A DNA stretch of 64,000 bases, taken from an uncultured Reyranella sp. Its GTDB lineage: Bacteria > Pseudomonadota > Alphaproteobacteria > Reyranellales > Reyranellaceae. The notes under the pieces are model-generated. The model did no database searches and was not told where the DNA came from. It worked only from the letters and a program-made list of their open reading frames with translations. The position numbers and the translations under genes were made by a program. The stretch spans positions 161,318 to 225,317 of the forward strand of contig NZ_CAMFKM010000010.1 of NCBI RefSeq assembly GCF_945957355.1. The letters run 5' to 3'. This document shows positions 22,481 through 30,206 of the stretch, piece after piece; positions within the stretch are counted from its first letter, which is position 1, and each line of letters begins with the position of its first letter.

Positions 22481-22934
22481 ATCGAGCTTCCCGGCGCGCC
22501 GAGAATTCACGCTGAACCGCGTGCTGGCGGCGCCGCGCGCGCTCGTCTTCCGCGCCTTCATCGAACCCGAGCGCATGAAGCAATGGTGGGCGCCGCCCGG
22601 CTTCCACATCCTGTCCTGCGCCCTCGACCTGCGCGAAGGTGGCGCCTGGCGCATGCGGATCCAGTCGGACGAGACCGGCGCCATACAGACCGAAGTCGGC
22701 AGCTATCGCGAGATCTCCGAACCCGAGCGTCTCGTCTTCACCCATGCCTGGGTCCGCCGCGACGGGTCGCTGACGCCGACGACCCTCGTCACCGTGACCT
22801 TCGCGGAGCGTGGTGAGGGCACGGAGGTCCGCTTCACCCAATCCGACTTCCATTCGCCCGAGTTCTGCCGGTCGCACGAGGCGGGTTGGAACTCGTCCCT
22901 GGAGCAGCTCACCAAGTACGCGCCACGCCTGTGA
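22461..22934 (+). CDS. SRPBCC (AHSA1/Aha1-like) domain protein
   Basis: This 157-residue single-domain START/AHSA1-type protein has the opening FTLNRVLAAPRALVFRAF, then MKQWWAPPGF and later SHEAGWNSSLEQLTKYA, the family's standard landmarks. The fold forms a hydrophobic ligand cavity. Bacterial members encoded beside ArsR regulators are common, but their ligands are mostly unknown. The ATG at 22461 lies inside the end of the ArsR gene, so translation is coupled. Confidence 0.9.
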   Translation: MPARASESSFPARREFTLNRVLAAPRALVFRAFIEPERMKQWWAPPGFHILSCALDLREGGAWRMRIQSDETGAIQTEVGSYREISEPERLVFTHAWVRRDGSLTPTTLVTVTFAERGEGTEVRFTQSDFHSPEFCRSHEAGWNSSLEQLTKYAPRL

Positions 22935-22962
22935 ACGCAGCCGGCAGGACGGAGGAAGCATC

Positions 22963-23331
22963 GTGACCGACGACAAGGCCCGGCATCTGGCGACCCTGCA
23001 GCAACTCAATCACCACTACGTGCGGTCGGTTGCCGAAGCCGACGTGGGATGGTTCGACCGGCATCTGTCGGAGGATTTCCACAATACCAATCCCGACGGC
23101 GGGCTGATCGAACGCGCGGCCTTCCTGGTACAGATCGGCCGCGGCTCGGCGGTGAAGGACCTGCGCGAGCATGACGTGAAGATCCGGCTGCTGGGCGACT
23201 TCGCCATCATCCACGCCCGAACGAGCTACACGAAGCCCGACGGCAGCCCGGGCGCCGGCTGGTACACCGACGACTGGCAGCTGCGGCCGGAGGGCTGGCG
23301 CTGCGTTTCGGCCCACGTCAGCCGCTTGTGA
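22963..23331 (+). CDS. NTF2-like (DUF4440/SnoaL-type) protein
   Basis: This 122-residue protein begins at GTG 22963, chosen because GGAGGA lies at 22951-22956. The pattern TLQQLNHHYVRSVAEADVGW followed by LSEDFHNTNPDG and a C-terminal WQLRPEGWRCVSAHVS fits the NTF2-like cone fold used by DUF4440 and ketosteroid-isomerase-like proteins. No catalytic function can be assigned. It follows the ArsR/SRPBCC pair by 28 bases and precedes the MFS gene by 13 bases, so all four may be one transcript. Confidence 0.8.
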   Translation: MTDDKARHLATLQQLNHHYVRSVAEADVGWFDRHLSEDFHNTNPDGGLIERAAFLVQIGRGSAVKDLREHDVKIRLLGDFAIIHARTSYTKPDGSPGAGWYTDDWQLRPEGWRCVSAHVSRL

Positions 23332-23344
23332 GCGCGAGCCGGCC

Positions 23345-24541
23345 ATGACGACGAATGCGGCAGCGGACACGTCGCCCGCCGCCTGGCGCGTCGTCTTCGC
23401 CTGCTTCGTGTCGGCCGTGTTCGCATGGGGCTTCGGCTTCTATGCCCACGGCATCTATCTCGTCGAGCTGCAGCGCGCGCACGGCTGGTCGACCGGCTTC
23501 ATCTCGTCGGTCGTCACCGCGCACTACGTGCTGGGCGCCTTCCTGTTGCCGCGCATCGCCGAGGCGATCGGCCGCTTCGGGCCGCGCACCGTGTTCCTGG
23601 CCGGTCTATCGATCACCACTGCCTCTCTCATGCTGCTGCCGTCGGTCACCGAACCGTGGCAGCTGGTCATGCTCTACATCGTCATGGCGCCGGGCTGGAA
23701 CGCGACCAGCGTGGCGCCGATCGCCGCGACGGTCGGGCAATGGTTCGACCGCAAGCGCGGCCTCGCCCTCAATCTCGCGCTGAGCGGCGCCACGGTCGCG
23801 GGCCTCGTCGTCACGCCCGTCCTGCTCGCGGCCATCCCCACGCTCGGCTTCGCGACGGCGGAGCGGCTGCTGGTCGCCATCGGCATCGTGCTGGCGGCCG
23901 GCACCGTCGCGCTTTTCATTCGCCGCGGCCCCCTGTCGCCCAGGCCCACGGCCGTGCGTCCGACGCGGCTCGCGGCGCTACGCCAGTGGCATTTCTGGAG
24001 CATCTCCGCCCCCTTCGCCTTCGTGCTGCTGTCCCAGGTGGGCTTCCTCACTCATCTCGTGCCGCTGGTCACCGCCCGCTCGGCCGGCGGCGGTCCGGCG
24101 ATCGACCCAGCGTTCGCCGTCGGCATCAATGCCGTGATGGCGCTGGTCGGCCGCGTCGTGCTGGGCCTCGTGATCGACCGGCTCCAGCCACGGCCTGCCT
24201 CGGCAATCTGCTTTCTGGTCCAGGTCGGGGCCATCGCCGTGCTCGCCTATGCCGAGGCGCCGCTCGCGGTCTATGCCGCCTGTGCGGTCTACGGCTTCTC
24301 GGTCGGCAACAACATCACCCTGTCGCCGATGATCGTGCAGCGCGAATACACGCCCGACCAGTTTCCCGCGATCGTCGCCCTCTCGACCGCCGTCGTGCAG
24401 ACCCTCTATGCCTTCGGTCCGGGCCTGCTCGGCGTCCTGCGCGACGCATCGGGTGGCTACGGCGTGCCGCTGGCAGCCTGCATGGGCCTCAACCTCGCGG
24501 CCGCCGCTCTCATCCTGATGCGTGTGCGGCGCCCGGCCTAA
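23345..24541 (+). CDS. Major facilitator superfamily transporter
   Basis: This 398-residue protein has about 12 hydrophobic segments. The first (VVFACFVSAVFAWGFGFY) and the cytoplasmic motif WFDRKRGLALNLALSG match the monocarboxylate-transporter-like branch of MFS. The second half begins near residue 205 after a loop rich in Arg and Pro. The substrate is probably a small organic acid or related metabolite, but it is not determined. Its TAA stop overlaps the TAG stop of the convergent DUF2000 gene (24538-24541). Confidence 0.9.
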   Translation: MTTNAAADTSPAAWRVVFACFVSAVFAWGFGFYAHGIYLVELQRAHGWSTGFISSVVTAHYVLGAFLLPRIAEAIGRFGPRTVFLAGLSITTASLMLLPSVTEPWQLVMLYIVMAPGWNATSVAPIAATVGQWFDRKRGLALNLALSGATVAGLVVTPVLLAAIPTLGFATAERLLVAIGIVLAAGTVALFIRRGPLSPRPTAVRPTRLAALRQWHFWSISAPFAFVLLSQVGFLTHLVPLVTARSAGGGPAIDPAFAVGINAVMALVGRVVLGLVIDRLQPRPASAICFLVQVGAIAVLAYAEAPLAVYAACAVYGFSVGNNITLSPMIVQREYTPDQFPAIVALSTAVVQTLYAFGPGLLGVLRDASGGYGVPLAACMGLNLAAAALILMRVRRPA

Positions 24542-24966
24542 GCCAGGAACTTCAACCCGTTGACCACCTTGTCGATGGTCTTGCGCGGGCCATGCACGCC
24601 GATTCCGACGAAATTCATCGCATCGACCGGTGCCGCCGCCACGGCGGCACGGTTGTCGACATCGTTGGTCGTGGTGAACATCGGCTCGATATAGATCGCA
24701 GGCACGAGCTCACGCGACAGGGTCCTCTGATGGGTGCGCTGAAGCTCCTCCAGCGTCGCGCCATAGACGAACATCGGCTCGCGGATCAGCGCGGTGTAGG
24801 CCCGCCCGCCCGCGTCGCGATAGGGTTCTCCCAACAGATGGGCATGGGTGCCGGCGAGGCCGCCCGCGAGGAATGCGGAGACGTTGGCCATCTGCCAGGC
24901 GGCCAGATCCTTGCGCAGGACGAGTGCGGTCTTGGTTTCGTAGATCATGCCGCCGATATGGGGCAT
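24538..24966 (-). CDS. DUF2000 family protein
   Basis: This protein of 142 residues (136 if the second Met at 24948 is used) matches DUF2000: KTALVLRKDLAAWQMANVSA near the start, an internal GLAGTHAHLLGEPYRD, and the end VGIGVHGPRKTIDKVVNGLK. The function of the family is unknown; its fold is thought to resemble peptidyl-tRNA hydrolase II. It is divergent from the AraC regulator 29 bases away, a pairing consistent with regulator and target. Confidence 0.82.
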   Translation of the reverse strand: MPHIGGMIYETKTALVLRKDLAAWQMANVSAFLAGGLAGTHAHLLGEPYRDAGGRAYTALIREPMFVYGATLEELQRTHQRTLSRELVPAIYIEPMFTTTNDVDNRAAVAAAPVDAMNFVGIGVHGPRKTIDKVVNGLKFLA

Positions 24967-24995
24967 GCTGTTCCCATCGTCTTGAACATTCGTGC

Positions 24996-25799
24996 ATGAC
25001 CTTCGACCGGATCCACCTCGACCGACCGACGTCGGGCCTGCAGCGCCTCGAAGGGTGCTTCGGCGGCCATGCCTACGATCTGCACCGGCACGAAACCTAT
25101 GGCGTCGGCCTCACCCTCTACGGCGTGCAGCAGTTCCACTATCGCGGCTGCCTGCGGGCGAGCCGCGCGCGGCAGGTGCTGGTCCTGCATCCCGACGAGG
25201 CGCATGACGGCCATGCCGGCGAAGGCGGCGCCTTCGCCTATCGCATGCTCTATCTCGATCCCGCTTCGGTCTCCCAGGCCCTCGATGGCGCCAGCCCGCC
25301 CCATGTCGTGGAGGCCGTCGCATACGATCCAGCAATCGCGAAGGTCATCGAGGAGGCCTTCGTCGATTTTCCGCAGCCGCTGGAACCGCTGGCGATCGAT
25401 GCCACAATCGGCCGGATCGCCGACCTGCTCGCGCGGCGCAGCGACGGCGGCCCGCGCCGTGGACGCGGTCGCGTCGCCCTTCGCGCGGTGCGGCTGGCCC
25501 GCGATTTCCTGCTGGCCGAATCCCATCGTGTCGTGGGCTCCGATGAGCTGGAGGGCGTCAGTGGACTCGACCGCTTCACGCTCGCCCGCCATTTCCGGTC
25601 GGCCTTCGGCACTTCGCCGCATCGCTACCAGGTCGGCCGGCGCCTGATGTGCGCCCAGGCCCTGATCGCCGAGGGCAGTCCCCTGTCCGACGCTGCCGCC
25701 GCCGCGGGGTTCGCCGACCAGAGCCATCTCACGCGGCATTTCTCCGCCCGCTTCGGCGTCACGCCAGGCCGCTGGGCCGCCCTGTCGCGACGAAGCTAG
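24996..25799 (+). CDS. AraC-family transcriptional regulator
   Basis: This 267-residue protein has an N-terminal cupin-type ligand domain (HAYDLHRHETYGVGLTLYG, residues about 27-45) and a C-terminal double helix-turn-helix. In the latter, the signature LSDAAAAAGFADQSHLTRHF and RFGVTPGRW are clear. The ATG at 24996 leaves only 29 bases to the divergent DUF2000 gene, so one short region must serve both promoters. Its TAG stop overlaps the convergent monooxygenase stop (25796-25799). Confidence 0.92.
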   Translation: MTFDRIHLDRPTSGLQRLEGCFGGHAYDLHRHETYGVGLTLYGVQQFHYRGCLRASRARQVLVLHPDEAHDGHAGEGGAFAYRMLYLDPASVSQALDGASPPHVVEAVAYDPAIAKVIEEAFVDFPQPLEPLAIDATIGRIADLLARRSDGGPRRGRGRVALRAVRLARDFLLAESHRVVGSDELEGVSGLDRFTLARHFRSAFGTSPHRYQVGRRLMCAQALIAEGSPLSDAAAAAGFADQSHLTRHFSARFGVTPGRWAALSRRS

Positions 25800-27010
25800 A
25801 GTGGATAGCGGCCGTCGGAATCGAGCGATTCGACCGACAGCCAGCCCCGGCGCAGACCCGCCAGCACGCCCGTCAACATCGGCCGCACGACCGGCGTCTG
25901 GCAGGCCTGGCGAAGCAGAAGGTCGCGCAGGATGGCGAGAGGCACGCTGTCCGACTGGAAGAACGGCGTCAGCAGATGACTGGCGGATTGGTAGAAACGG
26001 TTCGACGGCCCGCGCCGGCGCGAGAAAAGTTCCAGCGCCTGGGCGACATCGGCCGCCCCGGCCAGGCAGCGCGCCAGGGCATGGGCATCGAGCAGGCCGA
26101 GATTGGCGCCCTGCCCCAGCTGCGGACTGGTGCCGTGGGCCGCATCGCCCAGCAACACGACGGGCCCATTATACCAGCGCGGCAGCGACACGTGCCGATA
26201 GGTCGCGCGCGAAAACTCGCCTGCAGCGACCGCACGCTCGATGATCGACGCTGCTTCCGGCCACAGAATCAGCGCCTCCTGCCGGAGACTTTCCAGGTCG
26301 AGCGGCCGATCGGGCGCGAGATCGGGCGTCCGCAGGCTCCAGAACATGGTGACCGCGTCCGGCGCCACCGGGAGGATACCCATCATCGTCGTCGTGTCGG
26401 CGAAGCGCTGGCGAAGCAGTCTGACGGCACCGGACGCCAGGGGGTCGGGGACGGTCGCCCAGATGCAGCCCCATGGATAGAGCGGCGCCCGGGCCCGAGG
26501 AAACACGCGTTCCCTCAGCGTCGAATGTGAACCATCTGCCACCACCAGCAGGTCGAACGGACCGTGCCGGCGGGCCTTCCGGTCGAGCGCGACCGCACGG
26601 GCGCCCTCGCGCTCGACGTCGACGATCTCCACGCCGGAAACCAGGCGGGCGCCTCCCGTGAGAAGGCGGCGATGCAGCAGATCGAACAGGACCGACCGGC
26701 GGATGCCGAGGCCGAAGGCGGCAGGATGCAGGTCGTCATAGGCCAGATCAAGGATCCGGATTCCCCACTGGTTTTCGCCGACCAGCCCGTCGATCCGGGC
26801 ACCTGCCGTCAGGGCGCCCCGCTCCAGGCCAAGCGCCCGCAGGACCGACAGACCCGTGGGCTGCAGCAGAAGGCCGGCTCCCACGGGGTGCGGCTGCTCG
26901 AACCGTTCCAGAACGGTGACGCGATGCCCGGCATCGGCGAGGAAACTCGCAGCGGCCTGCCCCGCAACGCCGCAGCCTACAATTCCGATATCGAGAGACC
27001 CCAACGCCAT
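25796..27010 (-). CDS. FAD-dependent monooxygenase
   Basis: This 404-residue class A flavoprotein monooxygenase has the FAD Rossmann motif DIGIVGCGVAGQAAASFLADA (its core GCGVAG at residues about 12-17). The DG motif is LLVVADGSHSTLRE (about 155-168), and the second FAD motif is VVLLGDAAHGTSPQLGQGAN (core about 286-300). Such enzymes hydroxylate aromatic or related substrates using NAD(P)H and oxygen; the substrate is unknown. It stands alone on its strand. The terminator immediately upstream belongs to the SDR operon, so it needs its own promoter in the 83 bases before it. Confidence 0.92.
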   Translation of the reverse strand: MALGSLDIGIVGCGVAGQAAASFLADAGHRVTVLERFEQPHPVGAGLLLQPTGLSVLRALGLERGALTAGARIDGLVGENQWGIRILDLAYDDLHPAAFGLGIRRSVLFDLLHRRLLTGGARLVSGVEIVDVEREGARAVALDRKARRHGPFDLLVVADGSHSTLRERVFPRARAPLYPWGCIWATVPDPLASGAVRLLRQRFADTTTMMGILPVAPDAVTMFWSLRTPDLAPDRPLDLESLRQEALILWPEAASIIERAVAAGEFSRATYRHVSLPRWYNGPVVLLGDAAHGTSPQLGQGANLGLLDAHALARCLAGAADVAQALELFSRRRGPSNRFYQSASHLLTPFFQSDSVPLAILRDLLLRQACQTPVVRPMLTGVLAGLRRGWLSVESLDSDGRYPL

Positions 27011-27042
27011 CCCACCATTCTAGCCCGGGAAGCGTATACAAC

Positions 27043-27070
27043 GAAAAAGGGTGGCCAACAGGCCACCCTT
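27043..27070 (-). terminator. Intrinsic terminator of the SDR/MaoC transcript
   Basis: A perfect 10-bp stem (arms 27047-27056 and 27061-27070, tetraloop between) is followed on the minus strand by TTTTTC. It lies 24 bases after the stop of the SDR gene at 27094. A textbook rho-independent terminator. Confidence 0.9.
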
Positions 27071-27093
27071 CGGTCGATTTTGCCAGTTGGACG

Positions 27094-27918
27094 TCAGAGG
27101 CCGCCGTTCACGACCAGGCACTGGCCGCTGACGTAATCGCTGTCCGGGCTGCAGAACAGGTAGACCGAGCCGGCCGCTTCTTCGGGCAGGCCGCCGCGGC
27201 CGAGCGGGATCATCTGGTTCAGTGCGGCGAGACGGCCGCCCTGGACGCCGATCTTCACGGTGCGGCCCTGGACCTCGATCTCGCCGGACTCGCCCTGGGC
27301 CAGCGGCTTGGTGAGGCGCGTCTGGATGTAGCCGAAGGCGACCGCGTTGACCGTGACGTCGTAGCGGCCGAACTCCTTGGCCAGCGTCTTGGTCAGGCCA
27401 ATAATGCCCGCCTTGCCCGCCGAGTAGTTGGACTGGCCGGCATTGCCGTTGACGCCCGAAGTCGAGGAGATGTTGACGACCTTGCGCACGATGCGCTTGC
27501 CCTCGGCGCGCTCCTTCTCGACGGCATCCTTGAAGTGCAGCTGGAAGGCGCGGAGGATGCGGAACGGCGCGGTCAGGTGGACGTCGAGGATGGCGTACCA
27601 CTGCTCGTCGCTCATCTTCTGGATGACCGAGTCCCAGGTGTACCCGGCATTGTTCACCACGACATGGCAGTCGCCGAACGCGTCGACGGCCGTCTTCACG
27701 ATGCGGTCGCCGAAATCCGGCTTGGCGACGTCGCCGTTGCAGGCCACCGCCCTGCCGCCCATCTTGATGATCTCGGCGACGGTTTCCTCGGCCGGCGCGT
27801 CGTCGATGTCGTTGATCACGACGCTGGCGCCGTCGCGCACCAGGCGCAGCGCGATCTCCTTGCCGATGCCACGTCCCGAACCGGTGACGATCGCCACCTT
27901 GCCGTCCATCTGACCCAT
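27094..27918 (-). CDS. SDR-family 3-hydroxyacyl-CoA dehydrogenase-like oxidoreductase
   Basis: This 274-residue classical short-chain dehydrogenase has the cofactor motif TGSGRGIG (about residues 12-19), NNAG (about 88-91) and the active site NISSTSG...YSAGK. A long acidic/basic insertion after helix E (KDAVEKERAEGKR) is typical of the FabG-like/peroxisomal multifunctional-enzyme-like SDRs that oxidise 3-hydroxyacyl-CoA. It is the last gene of a minus-strand group with two MaoC genes (22-base gap upstream). It therefore most likely performs the dehydrogenation after MaoC hydration. Confidence 0.92.
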   Translation of the reverse strand: MGQMDGKVAIVTGSGRGIGKEIALRLVRDGASVVINDIDDAPAEETVAEIIKMGGRAVACNGDVAKPDFGDRIVKTAVDAFGDCHVVVNNAGYTWDSVIQKMSDEQWYAILDVHLTAPFRILRAFQLHFKDAVEKERAEGKRIVRKVVNISSTSGVNGNAGQSNYSAGKAGIIGLTKTLAKEFGRYDVTVNAVAFGYIQTRLTKPLAQGESGEIEVQGRTVKIGVQGGRLAALNQMIPLGRGGLPEEAAGSVYLFCSPDSDYVSGQCLVVNGGL

Positions 27919-27940
27919 GTCTGTCTCCTGATGCTCGACG

Positions 27941-28369
27941 TCAGTTCAGCGCGACCGTGGCGGTGCCCTGAAGCGTGTCCTGGCCGTTCTGGTTGGTGCA
28001 CTTGACCTCGAGATCGACCAGCTTCTCGCCGTCCTTCTCGCGCTTGCCCGTGACCTTGCCGGAGACGGTGATGACGTCGCCCACCCAGGTGATCGAGGTG
28101 AAGCGCGTCCCGAGGCCGCGGACCTGCTTCTGCGGGACCCAGCTGGTGACGAGGCGGCCGAGGAAGGCCATCGACAGCATGCCGTGGGCGAACACGTCCT
28201 TGAAACCGAACTTTCTCGCGAAGTCGAGATCGACGTGGATCGGATTGTGGTCGCCCGAGCCGCCGCAGTAGAGGGCGAGCTGGTGGCGGCTGATCGGCGG
28301 CAGCACCAGCGGCTTGAGTTCGTCGCCGACCTTCACGTCGGCAAATTTCGGAGCGGTCGCAGTTGCCAT
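27941..28369 (-). CDS. MaoC-type enoyl-CoA hydratase (R-hydratase-like, catalytic subunit)
   Basis: This 142-residue hot-dog protein carries the hydratase-2 active-site motif GDHNPIHVD with Asp and His, and FAHGMLSMAFLGRLV over the central helix (residues about 38-70). It should hydrate trans-2-enoyl-CoA. The start at 28369 follows an AGGGAGG-type ribosome site. It lies 11 bases downstream of a second MaoC-fold gene whose motif is degenerate. Paired single hot-dog subunits of this kind often form a heteromeric hydratase, and that is inferred here. Confidence 0.9.
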   Translation of the reverse strand: MATATAPKFADVKVGDELKPLVLPPISRHQLALYCGGSGDHNPIHVDLDFARKFGFKDVFAHGMLSMAFLGRLVTSWVPQKQVRGLGTRFTSITWVGDVITVSGKVTGKREKDGEKLVDLEVKCTNQNGQDTLQGTATVALN

Positions 28370-28380
28370 GAGTGCCTCCC

Positions 28381-28842
28381 TTACTTCTTCGCCGCGTCGG
28401 GGTTGCGAACGACGGTGACGCCGCGGCCCTTGGCCAGCAGCTTGCCCGCCTGGTCCTTCATCTCCATCTCCTGGACAACGAACCACAGCGCGCCGCCCTT
28501 CTTGTCGTAGATGTCGACGACCTTCTCCTGGCAGGTGACGACGTCGCCCACCACGACCGGCGCGTAGTATTCGAAGTGCTGCTCGCCGTGCAGGATCAGG
28601 CCGATATCGACGTTGAGCAGGCGCAGGAGTCCGCCTTTGTTGGGATCGTCGGCCTGCAGGGCGCGCAGGAAGGTAAGCGGCGCGGTGATGCCGCGATAGC
28701 CCGCCGCCTTGGCCGCGGCCTCGTCGGAATAGATCGGGTCTTCCTCGCCGATGGCCTTGCAGAACAGCTTGATCTTGCCGGCCTCGACGGTGGCGGTGAA
28801 CGGCTTGAACTGGTGGCCGATGAGCTTCTTGTCGAGCTCCAT
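28381..28842 (-). CDS. MaoC-like N-terminal (FAS1-type dehydratase) protein, probable non-catalytic partner
   Basis: This 153-residue protein is of the MaoC_dehydrat_N type: KPFTATVEAGKIKLFCKAIG near the start, then EEDPIYSDEAAAKAAGYRG where catalytic MaoC proteins have D-x-N-P-x-H. The His is replaced by Tyr, so it probably binds rather than hydrates the acyl-CoA. AGGAGGAGAC lies just upstream of ATG 28842. It sits directly before the catalytic MaoC gene, consistent with a heterodimer. A terminator-like hairpin separates it from the upstream thiolase gene. Confidence 0.88.
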   Translation of the reverse strand: MELDKKLIGHQFKPFTATVEAGKIKLFCKAIGEEDPIYSDEAAAKAAGYRGITAPLTFLRALQADDPNKGGLLRLLNVDIGLILHGEQHFEYYAPVVVGDVVTCQEKVVDIYDKKGGALWFVVQEMEMKDQAGKLLAKGRGVTVVRNPDAAKK

Positions 28843-28869
28843 GGATGTCTCCTCCTGATCGGATGCAAA

Positions 28870-28912
28870 GAAAAGCCCTCTCCCCGACTGCCTTCGAGTC
28901 GGAGAGAGGGCT
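28870..28912 (-). terminator. Intrinsic terminator between thiolase and MaoC genes
   Basis: A 16-bp stem with one mismatch (arms 28874-28889 and 28897-28912) is followed on the minus strand by TTTTCTTT. It begins 13 bases after the thiolase stop and lies 27 bases before the first MaoC start. It should end, or attenuate, thiolase transcription within what otherwise looks like one functional gene set. Confidence 0.85.
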
Positions 28913-28925
28913 TCGCGATTGGCGA

Positions 28926-30125
28926 CTACTCGTAGCGGCCGACGATGGCCACGCTCGCGATGTTCTCGCGCGGAGCGCCACCGAGATTGTGCGTCATGCC
29001 GATGCGCGGGTCCTTGAGCTGGCGGGGACCGGCCTTGCCCTGGAGTTGCAGGTACATCTCGTAGAGCATGCGCAGGCCCGAGGCGCCGATCGGATGGCCG
29101 AAGCACTTGAGGCCGCCGTCGATCTGGCAGGGGATCTTGCCGTCGGCGTCGTAGAAGCCGTCGAGCACGTCCTTCCAGCCCTTGCCGGTTTCGGAGATGT
29201 GCAGGTCTTCCATGGTCACCAGCTCGGTGACCGAGAAGCAGTCATGGACCTCGAACATCGACACTTCGTCGCGCGGGTTCTTGATGCCGGCCTCTTCATA
29301 GGCCTTCTTCGAGGCGATGCGCGTCGTGTGGAAGTAGCTGCCGTCCCACGAATTGTGGCCCGACTCCGAGCCGTTCGAGACCGAGAGCTGCAGCGCCTTG
29401 ACGCTGACGATGTCGTGCTTGCCGAGCGCCTTGGCGATCTCCGGCGTCGTCACGATGGCCGCAGCGGCGCCGTCGGACACGCCGCAGCAGTCGAACAGGC
29501 CAAGCGGCGACGCGATCATCGGCGCGTTGAGGATGGTGTCCATCTCGACGGCCTTCTGGAGATGCGCCTTTGCATTCTTCGCGCCGTTCTGGTGGCTCTT
29601 CCATGAGACATGGCCGATCGCCCTCTTGAGGTCCTCGCCCGACACGCCATGGGCGGTCATGTAGGCGGTGGCGAGCTGGGCGAAGTTGCCGGGCGCCGTG
29701 CCATTGGCGTTCCACAGGGCCTGCAGCGGGCCGCCACGGCCGCCTGGAAGGCCGCCATAGCCAGTGTCCTTCAGCTTCTCGACGCCCAGCGCCAGGGCGA
29801 AGTCGGCAGCGCCGGAGGCCACGGCATAGCAGGCGCCGCGGAAGGCCTCGGTACCGGAGGCGCACATGTTCTCGACATGCGTCACCGGGATGTTGGGCAG
29901 GCGCAGCGTCATCGACAGCGGAATGCCCGACTTGCCGACATGGACCTCGTCGATGGCGGTCGAAAACCAGGCAGCCTGGAGCTGGTTCTGGTCGATGCCG
30001 GCGTCCTTCAGGCATTCCTTGTAGGCTTCGAGCATCAGCTCCTCGGCGCCGCTGTCCCAGCGTTCGCCGAACTTCGAGCAGCCCATGCCGAGAATCGCGA
30101 CCTTGTCCTTGATACCACGAGCCAT
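28926..30125 (-). CDS. Thiolase (SCP-2/SCPx-type acetyl-CoA acetyltransferase)
   Basis: This 399-residue thiolase-fold protein has the nucleophile Cys in HVENMCASGTEAF (residues about 83-95), the EVHDCFSVTEL segment, and GGLKCFGHPIGASG (about 343-356). The late CxG Cys of biosynthetic thiolases is replaced by HNLGG, as in SCP-2-type thiolases. These either cleave 3-ketoacyl-CoA or act in complexes with DUF35 proteins. It is preceded by the HMG-CoA-synthase-like/DUF35 gene after 81 bases, the same partner combination used by archaeal thiolase/HMG-CoA synthase complexes. The start at 30125 has AGGAGA upstream. Confidence 0.93.
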   Translation of the reverse strand: MARGIKDKVAILGMGCSKFGERWDSGAEELMLEAYKECLKDAGIDQNQLQAAWFSTAIDEVHVGKSGIPLSMTLRLPNIPVTHVENMCASGTEAFRGACYAVASGAADFALALGVEKLKDTGYGGLPGGRGGPLQALWNANGTAPGNFAQLATAYMTAHGVSGEDLKRAIGHVSWKSHQNGAKNAKAHLQKAVEMDTILNAPMIASPLGLFDCCGVSDGAAAAIVTTPEIAKALGKHDIVSVKALQLSVSNGSESGHNSWDGSYFHTTRIASKKAYEEAGIKNPRDEVSMFEVHDCFSVTELVTMEDLHISETGKGWKDVLDGFYDADGKIPCQIDGGLKCFGHPIGASGLRMLYEMYLQLQGKAGPRQLKDPRIGMTHNLGGAPRENIASVAIVGRYE

Positions 30126-30151
30126 TGCAGGTCTCCTTGGTGGTGAGGTTG

Positions 30152-30179
30152 AACTCTTGAAACTAACGAAACTCTTGAA
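30152..30179. repeat. Short direct repeat in the gap between HMGS-like and thiolase genes
   Basis: AACTCTTGAA occurs at 30152-30161 and again at 30170-30179, an 18-base period, in the short A/T-richer gap before the thiolase gene. It could be a binding site or chance; no function is assigned. Confidence 0.4.
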
Positions 30180-30206
30180 CCGGGAAGGCGATCCGGGCCG
30201 ACAGGC

